Shown piece by piece: positions 17,987-27,936 of a stretch of DNA of 64,000 nt; within the stretch, counting starts at the first letter, position 1, and each line of letters opens with the position of its first letter. Below the pieces are notes generated by a model, which was not told the DNA's origin, searched no databases, and worked only from the letters and a program-made list of their open reading frames with translations. The translations under genes and the position numbers were made by a program. The DNA comes from Proteus columbae (lineage in GTDB: Bacteria; Pseudomonadota; Gammaproteobacteria; Enterobacterales; Enterobacteriaceae), in NCBI RefSeq assembly GCF_009914335.1, contig NZ_CP043925.1, forward strand, positions 1,922,001 to 1,986,000. The letters run 5' to 3'.

Positions 17987-19174
17987 ATGTTTTCAAAAAA
18001 AACACGCTCAACAGCTGCACTGCTATTTTCATCACTTCTTCTTACAATAGGAAGAGGTGCAACATTACCGTTTATGGCTATCTATTTGTCGCGGGAGTAT
18101 CAATTACCCGTCGATGATATTGGTATTGCCATGTCTATTGCATTAACAACGGGGATTTTCTTCAGCCTTGGTTTTGGCATGCTTGCTGATAAATTTGAGA
18201 AAAAACGTTATATGATCCTTGCAATTCTAACGTTTATTTTTGGATTTGCTGCAATCCCTCTTGTTCATAGCACTATTTTAGTCGTTATCTTTTTCTCTGT
18301 GATTAACTGCTCTTATTTAGTGTTTTCAACCGTATTAAAAGCGTATTTTGCCGAAACCTTATCGGTTTCAGCAAAACCTAAAATATTCTCTCTAAACTAT
18401 ACCTTTATCAATATGGGATGGACGGTGGGACCCCCTATTGGCACCTTATTATTAATGTATGGAACACAATTACCTTTCTGGCTTGCGGCTATTTCGGCAA
18501 CATTTCCACTATTTATGATCCAAGTTTTTGTTCAACGCTCAAAAGCGGTAAATACAGATGAAGAAAATAATGTGAAATGGGATCCGAAAATAATGCTAAA
18601 AGATAGAGCATTAAGTTGGTTTGTGCTCTCAACTTTTTTCGGTACATTAACGTTTGGCTCTTTTGCCTCATGTATTTCGCAATATATTTTAGTGGTTTAC
18701 GATGCAAAATTAGCAGAGTCCGTTATCGCCGTGGTATTACCTGTAAACGCTGCCATTGTAGTCTCTTTGCAATATATTGTGGGTAAACATGTTACCGCAG
18801 AAAGGCTACGTAAATTAATGACATTAGGTACGTTATTTTTTATGACAGGCTTACTTGGCTTTATGTTTGCCGGTGACAATTTAATCTTTTGGGCACTAGC
18901 TATCGCTGTGTTTACCTTTGGTGAATTAATTTATGCACCAGGCGAGTATATGATGATTGATAACATTGCACCGTTAGGAATGAAAGCAAGTTATTTCTCT
19001 GCTCAGTCACTCGGTTGGTTAGGTGCGGCGCTTAATCCACTTGCCAGTGGTTTTATTTTAACTGAATTTCCACCCGCCTCTTTATTCGCTATTTTAATGG
19101 TGGTTTCTGCATTGGCTTGGTTTTGTATGATCCAAGGTATGAATGCCAGCCGAAATAAAATGATATCTGTTTAA
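17987..19174 (+). CDS. ydeE: YdeE-like MFS efflux transporter
   Basis: The 395-residue, 12-segment MFS protein begins SSLLLTIGRGATLPFMAIYL and has motif A-like GFGMLADKFEKKRY, then YTFINMGWTVGPPIGTLL and GELIYAPGEYMMIDNIAP. These stretches agree with E. coli YdeE as I remember it, along the full length. E. coli YdeE exports dipeptides and some other compounds. The ATG follows AAAGATAAT. The gene stands alone, divergent from accA-like and convergent with nifJ, with a strong hairpin after it. Confidence 0.9.
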   Translation: MFSKKTRSTAALLFSSLLLTIGRGATLPFMAIYLSREYQLPVDDIGIAMSIALTTGIFFSLGFGMLADKFEKKRYMILAILTFIFGFAAIPLVHSTILVVIFFSVINCSYLVFSTVLKAYFAETLSVSAKPKIFSLNYTFINMGWTVGPPIGTLLLMYGTQLPFWLAAISATFPLFMIQVFVQRSKAVNTDEENNVKWDPKIMLKDRALSWFVLSTFFGTLTFGSFASCISQYILVVYDAKLAESVIAVVLPVNAAIVVSLQYIVGKHVTAERLRKLMTLGTLFFMTGLLGFMFAGDNLIFWALAIAVFTFGELIYAPGEYMMIDNIAPLGMKASYFSAQSLGWLGAALNPLASGFILTEFPPASLFAILMVVSALAWFCMIQGMNASRNKMISV

Positions 19175-19190
19175 TATATTGGGTATTAAT

Positions 19191-19230
19191 AAAATCATAA
19201 CCACCCATCTTGCGAGTGGTTATGATTTTT
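19191..19230. terminator. Bidirectional terminator between ydeE and nifJ
   Basis: AAAATCATAACCAC pairs with GTGGTTATGATTTT, flanked by A and T tracts. Its core resembles the right-end hairpin of the IS200-type remnant at 54 kb. Confidence 0.88.
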
Positions 19231-19250
19231 AGCCGAGCAGGATTTATAGT

Positions 19251-22200
19251 TTATTCAGTCGCTGACTTTATGCTTTTTTCTGCCAATAGATTAAGTAAAG
19301 CATATTTCTTCTCAATATTACGTTGTGCTTGATTCGCTAATGCCATTGCTTTATCAGGATAGATTTTAAATAGTCGACTAAAACGTTGCTCTTTATTTAA
19401 CACCGCAGAAGCGACTTGGTTAGGAGCTCTTGAATCTAACATTAACGGATTTTTGTCCTCTTGTTCACGGCGAGGATCAAATCGATAGAGAGGCCAGAAG
19501 CCTGATGCAGTCAGTTGCTTCATTTGTTCATAGCTAAAGGCCAAGTCATAACCATGCTCTTCACAAGGACTATAAGCAATAATCAGTGAAGGTCCTTGAT
19601 AGGCCTCCGCTTCTTGAATGGCTTTAATAGTTTGGTTCATTTGAGCACCAATAGCGATTTGAGCAACATAAATGTTGCCATACATCATCATGGTGATACC
19701 CAAATCTTTGCGAGCTTTGTTTTTTCCATCCTCACCAAATTTAGTAATAGCGCCCATTGGAGTTGCTTTAGATTGTTGTCCACCAGTATTGGAATAACAT
19801 TGTGTATCTAACACCAGTACATTAACGTTTTCACCGCTACTCAATACATGATCAAGCCCGCCAAAACCAATATCATAAGCCCAACCGTCACCGCCAACCA
19901 TCCATACAGACTTTTGCATTAAATAGTGCGCATCATGGAGTAACTCTTTGGCTAGTGGATCACTACTGTGACCTAATAAGGTGGATAGCTCATTAATTCC
20001 ATTGCGTTTATCCTGATTAGAATTATTCGTATCAGTCAACGTTTGATAAAGCGAAGCGGGTATTTCTGTCGCAAATCGATTTAATAAGCGCTCAACACGT
20101 TTTTTATGCTGATCTAAGGTGAGACGAAAACCTAGACCAAATTCGGCATTATCTTCAAACAAAGAGTTAGCCCAAGCGGGACCTCTACCTTCTCTGTTTG
20201 TGGTATAGGGTGTGGTTGGGAGATTACCACCGTAAATAGATGAACACCCTGTGGCATTTGCAATTAATAATTCATCGCCATAAAGCTGAGTTAATAATTT
20301 AATATAGGCGGTTTCACCACAGCCAGAACATGCACCTGAATATTCAAATAGTGGCGTAATTAATTGTGATGTTCTGATATCTATTTTTTCTAATTCAGAA
20401 GGATGTAAATCAGGTAATTGATTGAAGAAATTGAAGTTTTGTTTTTCTTGTTCTAATACACCAAGCTTTTCAATCATATTGATCGCCCTGATGTTTGGAT
20501 CTTGTCTGTCTTTGGCTGGGCAAACTTCATAGCATAAGTTACAGCCAGTACAATCTTCAGGTGCAACTTGTAGAATATAGTCTAACCCTTTCATTTCACG
20601 AGATTTTACAGGCAGTTTTTCAAGGGTTGTTGGCGCATTTTCTAACAGGCTAGGCTTGGTCACTTTTGCGCGAATGGCAGCATGAGGACAAGCGGCAACG
20701 CAATAATTGCACTGTGTACATAATGACGGTTTCCAGACAGGAATAAATTCAGCAATATTACGTTTTTCCCATTGTGTTGTGCCAGTTGGCCATGTGCCAT
20801 CAGGTGGAAATGCCGAAACAGGTAAACTATCACCAAGCCCTGCTATCATCATGGCTGTGACTGTTTTGACAAAATCAGGTGCATTATCAGCAACAATCGG
20901 GGATTTATAAGGGCTTTCGGTTAATACAGCTCCCACAGGAATGCGCTCTAACGCAGACAATGTTTGTGAAATCGCCATTAAGTTCGCATTAACCAATGCT
21001 TCGCCTTTATTTTGATAACTTTTAATAATTGTCTGATGCAGATAATCATTTATCTTTTCGGCAGGGAAAAGTGATGTTAAGTGGAAAAATGCTGTTTGCA
21101 TTATGGTATTAATTCGTGCGCCTAATTGGCACCCACGCGCAATCTTATAAGCATTAATAACATAGATGCGCGCTTCTTTTTCAATAAGTAGCGCTTGAAC
21201 TTCTTGAGGTAATTTAGCCCAAACGGTTGTCGCTGAATAAGGGGTATTTAATAGAAGTGTGCCCCCTACTTTTAATTTCTCAACAATTTGGTATTTATCA
21301 ATAAACTGCCATTGGTGACAACCAATAAAATCAGCCTGTTTAATGAGGTAAGTTGAGTTAATCGGCGTTTGACTGATCCTTAAATGAGAAACAGTTAATC
21401 CACCTGCTTTTTTTGAGTCATAAACAAAATAGCCTTGGGCATATAACGGTGTGTTGTTACCAATAATATTAATATTATTCTTAGTCGCAGAAACAGAACC
21501 ATCACTACCTAATCCATAAAAGAGTGCGCTAATTTTATGATGTTCAGGTAATTTGGCATCCATAGGCATAATTGATAAATGTGTTACATCATCATAGATA
21601 CCAACAGTGAACCGACGTTTAGGTTTAGATTGCTGTAATTCTTTAAACACAGCCATAACACAATCTGGATCGAATTCTTTTGAAGATAATCCATAACGAC
21701 CAGAAATAGTCAGAGGCAATATTTCACGTTCACCTTGATGATAGGCTTCGGCAAATGCCGTAATAACATCAAGATAGAGAGGTTCAGCCTGTGCGCCTGG
21801 CTCTTTAGTTCTATCAAGAACAGCAATAGACTCAACTGAATTTGGAATAGCATCAAGAAAATGACGCGCCGAAAATGGGCGATAAAGGTGTACGCAAAGT
21901 AAGCCGAGTTTCTCGCCTTGCGTATTGAGCATATCAATAACTTCTTTACAAGGACCTGCGGCTGAACCCATTAGAACAATAATTCGTGTAGCTTGAGGAT
22001 GTCCATAGTATTCAAATGGCTGATAAATACGCCCAGTCACTTTGGCAAATAAATTCATTGCCTCTTCAACATGTTGATAACCACTGTTATACCAAGGATT
22101 CGAGGCTTCTCTAGCTTGAAAATAAGTATCAGGATTGGCGGAAGTTCCTCTTATCACAGGCGATTCTGGCGATAATGCACGTTGGCGATGAGCTTCAATC

Positions 22201-22805
22201 GCAGAGTATGGAATAAGCTGTTTGAGTTCATCATCAGAAATAGACATTATTTTATTCATTTCATGTGATGTTCTAAATCCATCAAAAAAATGAACAAATG
22301 GAATACGGCTATTGAGCGTTGCTATCTGCGCTATCACCGCAAAGTCTTGCGCTTCTTGCACACTATTGGCACAAAGTAGCGCACAGCCCGTTTGTCGTAT
22401 TGCCATTACATCCGAATGATCACCAAAAATAGACAACGCATGTGTTGCGACAGTACGTGCAGCGACATGTAATACAAAAGGCGTTAATTCCCCTGCTATT
22501 TTATAAAGTGATGGGATCATTAATAATAATCCCTGCGATGAGGTAAATGTGGTGGCTAACGCACCTGTTTGTAATGCACCATGAACCGTTGCTATCGCAC
22601 CGCCTTCGGATTGCATTTCCATTAATCGAGGTATATCCCCCCAAAGATTGGGCTGGTGAGCAACTGCCCAACGATCAGCATATTCTGCCATCGTCGAGCT
22701 AGGTGTTATGGGATAAATAGCAATAACTTCATTTAAGCGATAAGCGATAGAAGCAACAGCTTGGTTAGCATCTGTTGTGATATAAGGGTGCAGTTTATGA
22801 CTCAC
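19251..22805 (-). CDS. nifJ: Pyruvate:ferredoxin/flavodoxin oxidoreductase
   Basis: The 1184-residue single-chain enzyme converts pyruvate, CoA and ferredoxin or flavodoxin to acetyl-CoA and CO2. The order of parts is standard. The N-terminal domain I has YPITPSSTMAEYAD, then come the CoA-binding and gamma domains. Two 4Fe-4S ferredoxin sites lie near 690-760 (CTQCNYCVAACP, CTGCNLCYEVCP). The C-terminal thiamine-diphosphate domain has SGACSGCGETAY and GGDGWAYDIGFGGLDHVL. Length fits E. coli YdbK/NifJ. It is a single gene, probably for fermentative or oxygen-poor growth. Confidence 0.95.
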   Translation of the reverse strand: MSHKLHPYITTDANQAVASIAYRLNEVIAIYPITPSSTMAEYADRWAVAHQPNLWGDIPRLMEMQSEGGAIATVHGALQTGALATTFTSSQGLLLMIPSLYKIAGELTPFVLHVAARTVATHALSIFGDHSDVMAIRQTGCALLCANSVQEAQDFAVIAQIATLNSRIPFVHFFDGFRTSHEMNKIMSISDDELKQLIPYSAIEAHRQRALSPESPVIRGTSANPDTYFQAREASNPWYNSGYQHVEEAMNLFAKVTGRIYQPFEYYGHPQATRIIVLMGSAAGPCKEVIDMLNTQGEKLGLLCVHLYRPFSARHFLDAIPNSVESIAVLDRTKEPGAQAEPLYLDVITAFAEAYHQGEREILPLTISGRYGLSSKEFDPDCVMAVFKELQQSKPKRRFTVGIYDDVTHLSIMPMDAKLPEHHKISALFYGLGSDGSVSATKNNINIIGNNTPLYAQGYFVYDSKKAGGLTVSHLRISQTPINSTYLIKQADFIGCHQWQFIDKYQIVEKLKVGGTLLLNTPYSATTVWAKLPQEVQALLIEKEARIYVINAYKIARGCQLGARINTIMQTAFFHLTSLFPAEKINDYLHQTIIKSYQNKGEALVNANLMAISQTLSALERIPVGAVLTESPYKSPIVADNAPDFVKTVTAMMIAGLGDSLPVSAFPPDGTWPTGTTQWEKRNIAEFIPVWKPSLCTQCNYCVAACPHAAIRAKVTKPSLLENAPTTLEKLPVKSREMKGLDYILQVAPEDCTGCNLCYEVCPAKDRQDPNIRAINMIEKLGVLEQEKQNFNFFNQLPDLHPSELEKIDIRTSQLITPLFEYSGACSGCGETAYIKLLTQLYGDELLIANATGCSSIYGGNLPTTPYTTNREGRGPAWANSLFEDNAEFGLGFRLTLDQHKKRVERLLNRFATEIPASLYQTLTDTNNSNQDKRNGINELSTLLGHSSDPLAKELLHDAHYLMQKSVWMVGGDGWAYDIGFGGLDHVLSSGENVNVLVLDTQCYSNTGGQQSKATPMGAITKFGEDGKNKARKDLGITMMMYGNIYVAQIAIGAQMNQTIKAIQEAEAYQGPSLIIAYSPCEEHGYDLAFSYEQMKQLTASGFWPLYRFDPRREQEDKNPLMLDSRAPNQVASAVLNKEQRFSRLFKIYPDKAMALANQAQRNIEKKYALLNLLAEKSIKSATE

Positions 22806-22993
22806 AATAATTACCTTTGTTGTTGATCTTTTTTCTTATGCTTTTGAAATTAGCAGAAATTAATTACAAGGAATTATCGTATTTGTGGCTCAAGAGCGAT
22901 TTATTTGCCAATTAGATGATTTTAGTCAACATTGACAAATAAATAAAATTGTTATTTAACAATGAATTAAATAATAGTTATATCTTTATAAGA

Positions 22994-23530
22994 TTATTTC
23001 GATGTTCTTTTTAGTATGGTTTCAATGCTAATAGGGAAAAAATCGTTGACATCAACACCAACATTAATTGCATTTTTTCCTAAAATATCTAAACGTTTAC
23101 GTTGAATTGGATCTTTTTGTGAATTGTGTACATGACCATATAAGTGAATTGAATCACGAAAAAAACCAGCCCATTCCAATATAGGATAATGAAACATCAC
23201 AATTTTTCGTTTTTTATAATCCAATTCAAAGTAATCTTTTACCCATTCAAATGCAGATGCATCAAATTCTGGATCGCCTAGAAACTTGTCATGATTTCCA
23301 CGGATAAGGTACTTTTTACCTTTTAATCGGCGCAAGATTTGATTGGCATCTCGCCCTGTTCCTCGATAAAGAAAATCACCTAAAATGTAGATTTCATCAT
23401 TATCGGAGACGTAAGCGTTCCAATTATGAATTAAAGTATCATTCATATGGCTAACACTATTGAATGGACGATCACAAAGATTGAGGATATTTGAATGGCA
23501 AAAATGTGTATCAGAAGTAAAATAAATCAT
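22994..23530 (-). CDS. Calcineurin-like metallophosphoesterase
   Basis: The 178-residue protein has all five metal-site motifs of the fold: DTHF at residues 7-10, GDFL, GNHD, a mid-chain His (MFHYPI) and GHVH. It is the short single-domain form that acts on small phosphodiesters or nucleotides; the substrate is unknown. It follows a tiny open frame with a strong ribosome site, 28 bases upstream, with which it may be cotranscribed. Confidence 0.88.
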   Translation of the reverse strand: MIYFTSDTHFCHSNILNLCDRPFNSVSHMNDTLIHNWNAYVSDNDEIYILGDFLYRGTGRDANQILRRLKGKKYLIRGNHDKFLGDPEFDASAFEWVKDYFELDYKKRKIVMFHYPILEWAGFFRDSIHLYGHVHNSQKDPIQRKRLDILGKNAINVGVDVNDFFPISIETILKRTSK

Positions 23531-23558
23531 AGTAAATTCTTAATAAGTAATAAAAATC

Positions 23559-23612
23559 TTAACCTAAAGAAAATAGTTTCCCTCGGTCTGTATAGTGATA
23601 TTTTTTCAACAT
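23559..23612 (-). CDS. Possible 17-residue small protein or leader peptide
   Basis: MLKKYHYTDRGKLFSLG is preceded by a perfect AAAGGAGG ribosome site (plus-strand 23618-23625) five bases from the ATG. That is much stronger than the site of the phosphoesterase gene that follows. It could be a leader that helps translation of the phosphoesterase, a real small protein, or the N-terminus of a decayed gene. Nothing identifies a function. Confidence 0.4.
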   Translation of the reverse strand: MLKKYHYTDRGKLFSLG

Positions 23613-23661
23613 AATTGCCTCCTTTAGTTAAAATAGAACAATAAATACAATATCATTAGTT

Positions 23662-24507
23662 TTATTGTCGTTGGTGTTGTTTTCGGTAACCAGATAAAGA
23701 ATTACCCGTTTCTCTTTTAAAGTATCGGCATAAATAAGAGGGATCATCAAAATGGAGCTTCACTGATAATTCATTTACCGACAGCGAAGTGTGCATTAAT
23801 AACGCCTTTATTTCAAGGATAACTTGACGATTAATCAAAGTCTTAGGCGCATCATTAAAGAATTGCTTTGTTATTTGAGATAAATAGAACGGTGTAATGT
23901 TAAGCTGATTTGCATAAAAAGCCACCTCTCTATGTGCTAAACAATGCTTGCCAATCAATTCCCAAAACTGCCAACAGAGCTTTTCTTTACGAGTAAATTC
24001 TTTTTTGGCGATAGAGAAATGAGCGGGTATTGATTCAGTAATAGCAAAAAATAGATTTTGTAAGTGGTTTTTTAACATTAATTTTCTGTGTTCAGAATAA
24101 CTGTTATCTATATGTATTAGTTGTTGAATCCATCTATTTAAGGCTTCATATTGTTCTTTATGTGGGTGGCAAATAGGGTTGTCATGGAGAAAAGCAAATA
24201 AAGTATTAGAAAGAGAATAAGCAATTTCTGAAGCAAAAGATTTATCGAGAAAACAATAGAATAAGCGAAAATTCGCTGATTTTTGACTCAAAACTGCCAT
24301 CATATCATCGCCTAAGATAAGAATATCATTCGCTTTGATCACCTGTTTTTGAAAACTAATATTGATTACCGCCCTCCCTTCTAAGCAAATCATGACTACG
24401 ATATAGGATAATGGTAAAGGATAACCTATTTCATTCATCATATTACTTTCACCCATAATGGCATATTGCGGTGAAGTATTAAGTTGTGACAATACTTGGT
24501 TCAGCAT
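23662..24507 (-). CDS. AraC family transcription regulator
   Basis: The 281-residue protein has an N-terminal cupin-like part of about 160 residues ([35 protein letters not shown]). The C-terminal double helix-turn-helix contains [17 protein letters not shown], and the final [26 protein letters not shown] is the AraC signature. It resembles AraC regulators of efflux or metabolic genes; no target can be assigned. It is upstream of the small frame and phosphoesterase on the same strand. Confidence 0.88.
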   Translation of the reverse strand: MLNQVLSQLNTSPQYAIMGESNMMNEIGYPLPLSYIVVMICLEGRAVINISFQKQVIKANDILILGDDMMAVLSQKSANFRLFYCFLDKSFASEIAYSLSNTLFAFLHDNPICHPHKEQYEALNRWIQQLIHIDNSYSEHRKLMLKNHLQNLFFAITESIPAHFSIAKKEFTRKEKLCWQFWELIGKHCLAHREVAFYANQLNITPFYLSQITKQFFNDAPKTLINRQVILEIKALLMHTSLSVNELSVKLHFDDPSYLCRYFKRETGNSLSGYRKQHQRQ

Positions 24508-24728
24508 AAATCCATTACCTCTTTTGCTCCTGACTTAACCCACTTTATGTTTTTATATTTGACGATATTGAATGTAATAACAAGTATCCCCTCTCATTTA
24601 GTTGTCAAAAGTACCGATTTTACCTCTTTTATGACATTCGGTTTTTTAGTTGTTTTCTTTAGAATACATACATCTTAAAGACGTAAGATAATTTGCAGAA
24701 TATTTAAAAACTAAGAGAAGTTATTGAA

Positions 24729-25286
24729 ATGAAAATATTAAAAACAGAGAGACTTATATTACGACCATGGAAACTTTCTGATGCGTCAAGTTTGTATCAA
24801 TATGCAAAAGATGAACGCGTTGGCCCAATTGCAGGTTGGCCAGTGCATAGAAGTGTTGAAGAAAGTGCCGAAATTATTCGCACTATATTTATGCGTGATG
24901 ATGTTTATGCCGTTACGTTAATTGATGATGATCTTGTCATCGGCTTAGTTGGATTATCTTTCGCAAATGAGAGTAATTTCCCGATTGGGGATAATGATGC
25001 TGAAGTTTCTTATTGGATTGGTGTTCCATTTTGGGGCAAAGGTTTAATACCAGAAGCCGTAAAAGAAATCAGTCGGTATAGCTTTGAAACACTAGAATTA
25101 GATAATTTATGGTGTGGCTATTTCGCTGATAATGAGAAATCACAAAAAGCACAAGAAAAATGTGGATTTAAATTTCATCACGTCATTGAAGAACAGTACG
25201 CAGAATTTTTAGATGAAGTGAAAATTGAAAATATTTGCCGCTTAACTAAAGATGAGTGGATTGAAATCCAAAAACAGGTCTATTAA
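24729..25286 (+). CDS. GNAT N-acetyltransferase, RimJ/RimL type
   Basis: The 185-residue protein starts MKILKTERLILRPWKLSDA, the usual opening of RimJ/RimL-like acetyltransferases. It has VSYWIGVPFWGKGLIPEAVK as the acetyl-CoA loop and NEKSQKAQEKCGFKFH near the C-terminus. It should acetylate an amino group of a protein or small molecule; the target is unknown. It stands alone, with a bidirectional terminator after it. Confidence 0.88.
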   Translation: MKILKTERLILRPWKLSDASSLYQYAKDERVGPIAGWPVHRSVEESAEIIRTIFMRDDVYAVTLIDDDLVIGLVGLSFANESNFPIGDNDAEVSYWIGVPFWGKGLIPEAVKEISRYSFETLELDNLWCGYFADNEKSQKAQEKCGFKFHHVIEEQYAEFLDEVKIENICRLTKDEWIEIQKQVY

Positions 25287-25290
25287 AACA

Positions 25291-25330
25291 AAACACCAGA
25301 GTGTGAAATTCACATTATCTGGTGTTTTTT
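25291..25330. terminator. Bidirectional terminator after the GNAT gene
   Basis: AACACCAGA(T) pairs with (A)TCTGGTGTT, with an inner GTGTGAAATTCACA stem and T run on the plus side. It separates the GNAT gene from the convergent PLP enzyme gene. Confidence 0.85.
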
Positions 25331-25351
25331 AATATTGACAGGGCAATTTAA

Positions 25352-26635
25352 TTAAGCATTTGCTAATGCTTGGGATAAATCAGCAATTAAATCTTGTGGA
25401 TTTTCTATCCCAATAGATAAACGAATAGTGGTGTCTTGAATGCCAATGCTATGTCGTAATGTTATTGGCACACCCGAATGCGTTGTTGAACCAGGATGAC
25501 ATGCTAGAGATTCCGTTCCCCCCAGACTTACTGCAAGTTTAAAAATTTTCATTGCATTAAGAAAACGGAAAGCTTCACTTTCTCCACCTACAATATCAAA
25601 TGAGAAAGTTGATCCCGCACCTGTACATTGTTTAGCAAAAACCTGGGCTTCAATAGAATTTTTATCAGCAAAAGGTAAATAATGAATTGTTTTTACTTTT
25701 TCATGATCACGCAGAAACTCTGCAACTAATAATGCATTCTGATTGGCTTTTTCCATTCTAATTTGTAACGTTTCTAAAGAACGGCCTAGCATCCAGCAAG
25801 AATGCGGATCCAGTTGTGTCCCTATTGCTCCTCTTAATAATCTGATTTGATTAATAAGTTCACGAGAGCCCATTGCGGCACCAGCGACTAGATCTGAATG
25901 CCCACCAACATATTTAGTTAAAGAATAGACTGAGATATCAGCACCTTGTTCTATTGGATGTTGATATACAGGGCCAAGTAATGTGTTATCACAGACAATA
26001 ATAGGACGATAGCCTTGCGCTTTTTCTAATTGGTCAGCAACGTTTTTTAATGCTTCAATATCGACTAATGAATTAGTTGGGTTTGCAGGAGTTTCTGCAA
26101 AAATAACGGACACACGCCCTTTTTGACAGGCTTTATCTGCTTGTTCTTGAATAAGTGAACGGTTTAGCCCATCAGTAAATGGTGTGGCTTGGATCCCAAA
26201 TTTAGCAAGTGTTTTGGCAATTAACGTTTCAGTTCCGCCATAAAGTGGCTGTGAATGTAAAATAACATCACCGGGCTGCGTTAATGCCATTAATGTTGTG
26301 GTAATTGCGGACATTCCTGATGAAAATAATACACAGGATTGCGTATTTTCATAAACCGCCAGTCTGTCTTCAACAATTTCACTATTAGGTTGATTAAAGC
26401 GAGAATAAACTAAACCGGCTTTTTCACCTTCTGGTAAAGGTTTTCTACCACTTACGGTATCAAAAAAAGCTTTACCCTCTTCAGCACTTTTAAAAATAAA
26501 GGTGGATGTTAAAAATACAGGTGGTTTAACTGAGCCTTCAGAGAGTAATGGATCATAGCCATAACTCATCATTAGTGTTTCTGGTGATAGTTTATGCTCG
26601 CCGATATATTGTTTTTTCAGTTGAGAGTCAGTCAT
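25352..26635 (-). CDS. PLP-dependent Cys/Met metabolism enzyme, methionine gamma-lyase or cystathionine gamma-synthase family
   Basis: From ATG 26635 the protein has 427 residues; the frame continues upstream but that part is hydrophobic and lacks family similarity. Landmarks are [14 protein letters not shown], the phosphate and ring contacts, [14 protein letters not shown] and the PLP lysine in [16 protein letters not shown]-terminally [17 protein letters not shown] and LRLSIGIE-type segments are present. Family members make or break C-S bonds of homocysteine, cystathionine or methionine; the motif set does not decide which. The upstream neighbour is a MetQ-type lipoprotein, which favours methionine breakdown. 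Confidence 0.85.
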   Translation of the reverse strand: MTDSQLKKQYIGEHKLSPETLMMSYGYDPLLSEGSVKPPVFLTSTFIFKSAEEGKAFFDTVSGRKPLPEGEKAGLVYSRFNQPNSEIVEDRLAVYENTQSCVLFSSGMSAITTTLMALTQPGDVILHSQPLYGGTETLIAKTLAKFGIQATPFTDGLNRSLIQEQADKACQKGRVSVIFAETPANPTNSLVDIEALKNVADQLEKAQGYRPIIVCDNTLLGPVYQHPIEQGADISVYSLTKYVGGHSDLVAGAAMGSRELINQIRLLRGAIGTQLDPHSCWMLGRSLETLQIRMEKANQNALLVAEFLRDHEKVKTIHYLPFADKNSIEAQVFAKQCTGAGSTFSFDIVGGESEAFRFLNAMKIFKLAVSLGGTESLACHPGSTTHSGVPITLRHSIGIQDTTIRLSIGIENPQDLIADLSQALANA

Positions 26636-26865
26636 TTTTTTATTTCTTATGTTTAATGAAGGATCTTTATCATACTGAAAAAAATTCATGTTGTTAGAAT
26701 GTTTTATATAGAATAAAAACCAGTAGTTATATAAACATAACGCGTTTAAACATAAAAATAACGTTAAATAAAAGGTTCTATTTGTTGAGTGGTATTTAAT
26801 CAAGGTAATTTGACTAGATAAAAGTTGATTATTCTAGTTAAAAAGAAGGAAAAAACAGTAGGATA

Positions 26866-26910
26866 AACTTAAAGATAAAAAGAATGAGCGCCTCTTTTTA
26901 CCTTTAAGTT
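26866..26910. terminator. Hairpin between metQ-like and PLP enzyme genes
   Basis: AACTTAAAG and CTTTAAGTT, with inner AAAAAGA and TCTTTTT, form a long stem. It lies 8 bases after the MetQ-like stop and probably ends or reduces readthrough into the PLP enzyme gene. Confidence 0.7.
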
Positions 26911-26918
26911 AAGGGTGG

Positions 26919-27719
26919 TTACCAAGCTCTTACCGCATCACCTTTATACATTTCTTTGAATTTTAACTCGATTTGTCTTGAATGCAGAACTGAAACCAGT
27001 TTTTTTATATTTTCATCATTTTTGTTATCTTCACGCGTAACAACAACATTAGCATAAGGTGAGTTTTTAGTTTCTAAGATCAGCCCATCACGAGTCGCAA
27101 TGAGCCCAACTTGAGATGAAAAATTATTGTTGATTATAGCCATTGTGATATTTGGATCATTTAATGCTTCAGTCAGCTTAGGTGTGTCGACTTCAACAAA
27201 AGTGATTTCTTTTGCGTTATAGATAATGTCATCTACTGTTGGCGTGAAACCAACATCATCATTAAGAGTAATGAGATTGTTTTCTGCGAGTAATAAAAGG
27301 GCACGCCCTTTCATGCTGACTTCATTTGAAATTGCAACGACATCACCAGACTTTAATTCATTTATATCGCTAATTTTTTTAGAGTATGCGGCTAAAGGAA
27401 AGATATACGTTTTGCTGGCAATATGAAATTGGTAACCATGTTCTTTTATTTGAGCTTGAAGATAAGGAATTGATTGAAATACATTCGCATCAACTTCTTT
27501 ATTGTTCAATGCCTTATTAGGCTGAACATAATCATTAAAAGCAACAATCTCAACATCTAACCCTTCAGTTAATTTCGCTAAACGAATTACTTCATCCCAA
27601 ATCACTTGATCAGGCCCTGTATTAATTGCCACTTTTACTTTATGTGTATCTTCTTGTGAACAAGATACAGTAAATAGTGATATTGAGGCTAGAAGTAAAC
27701 CTGTAATAATTTCCTTCAT
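26919..27719 (-). CDS. MetQ/NlpA family substrate-binding lipoprotein without its transporter
   Basis: The 266-residue protein has a lipoprotein signal ending in LFTVSC (Cys 20), then the NlpA domain: VKVAINTGPDQVIWDEV, YVQPNKALNNKEVDANVFQ and YANVVVTREDN. MetQ binds methionine and hands it to MetN-MetI, but neither gene is here. It may serve a transporter encoded elsewhere or another amino acid. The downstream neighbour on the same strand is the PLP sulfur-amino-acid enzyme. Confidence 0.87.
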   Translation of the reverse strand: MKEIITGLLLASISLFTVSCSQEDTHKVKVAINTGPDQVIWDEVIRLAKLTEGLDVEIVAFNDYVQPNKALNNKEVDANVFQSIPYLQAQIKEHGYQFHIASKTYIFPLAAYSKKISDINELKSGDVVAISNEVSMKGRALLLLAENNLITLNDDVGFTPTVDDIIYNAKEITFVEVDTPKLTEALNDPNITMAIINNNFSSQVGLIATRDGLILETKNSPYANVVVTREDNKNDENIKKLVSVLHSRQIELKFKEMYKGDAVRAW

Positions 27720-27936
27720 ATCTCCCTCTTAAACAGACTTTGATAAAACAGCGCCATAAAAATCATTTTGATTAAGAAATATCCTAACAGTAGATTAATA
27801 ACAAGGAACGAGAAATGATACAAGTACCCAATGCATATAAAGAAAGGAATATTATTTATATTTACACAATGCGTTGTTTTATAAAATAAAAAAATAACAC
27901 ATCATAATATGATGTGTTTGTTATTTAATTGTAGAT

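Noticed and set aside
26636..26803. A 56-residue N-terminal extension of the PLP enzyme
   Set aside because: It is hydrophobic and AT-rich, and the enzyme family begins at MTDSQLKK from 26635; a membrane-bound form would be unusual.
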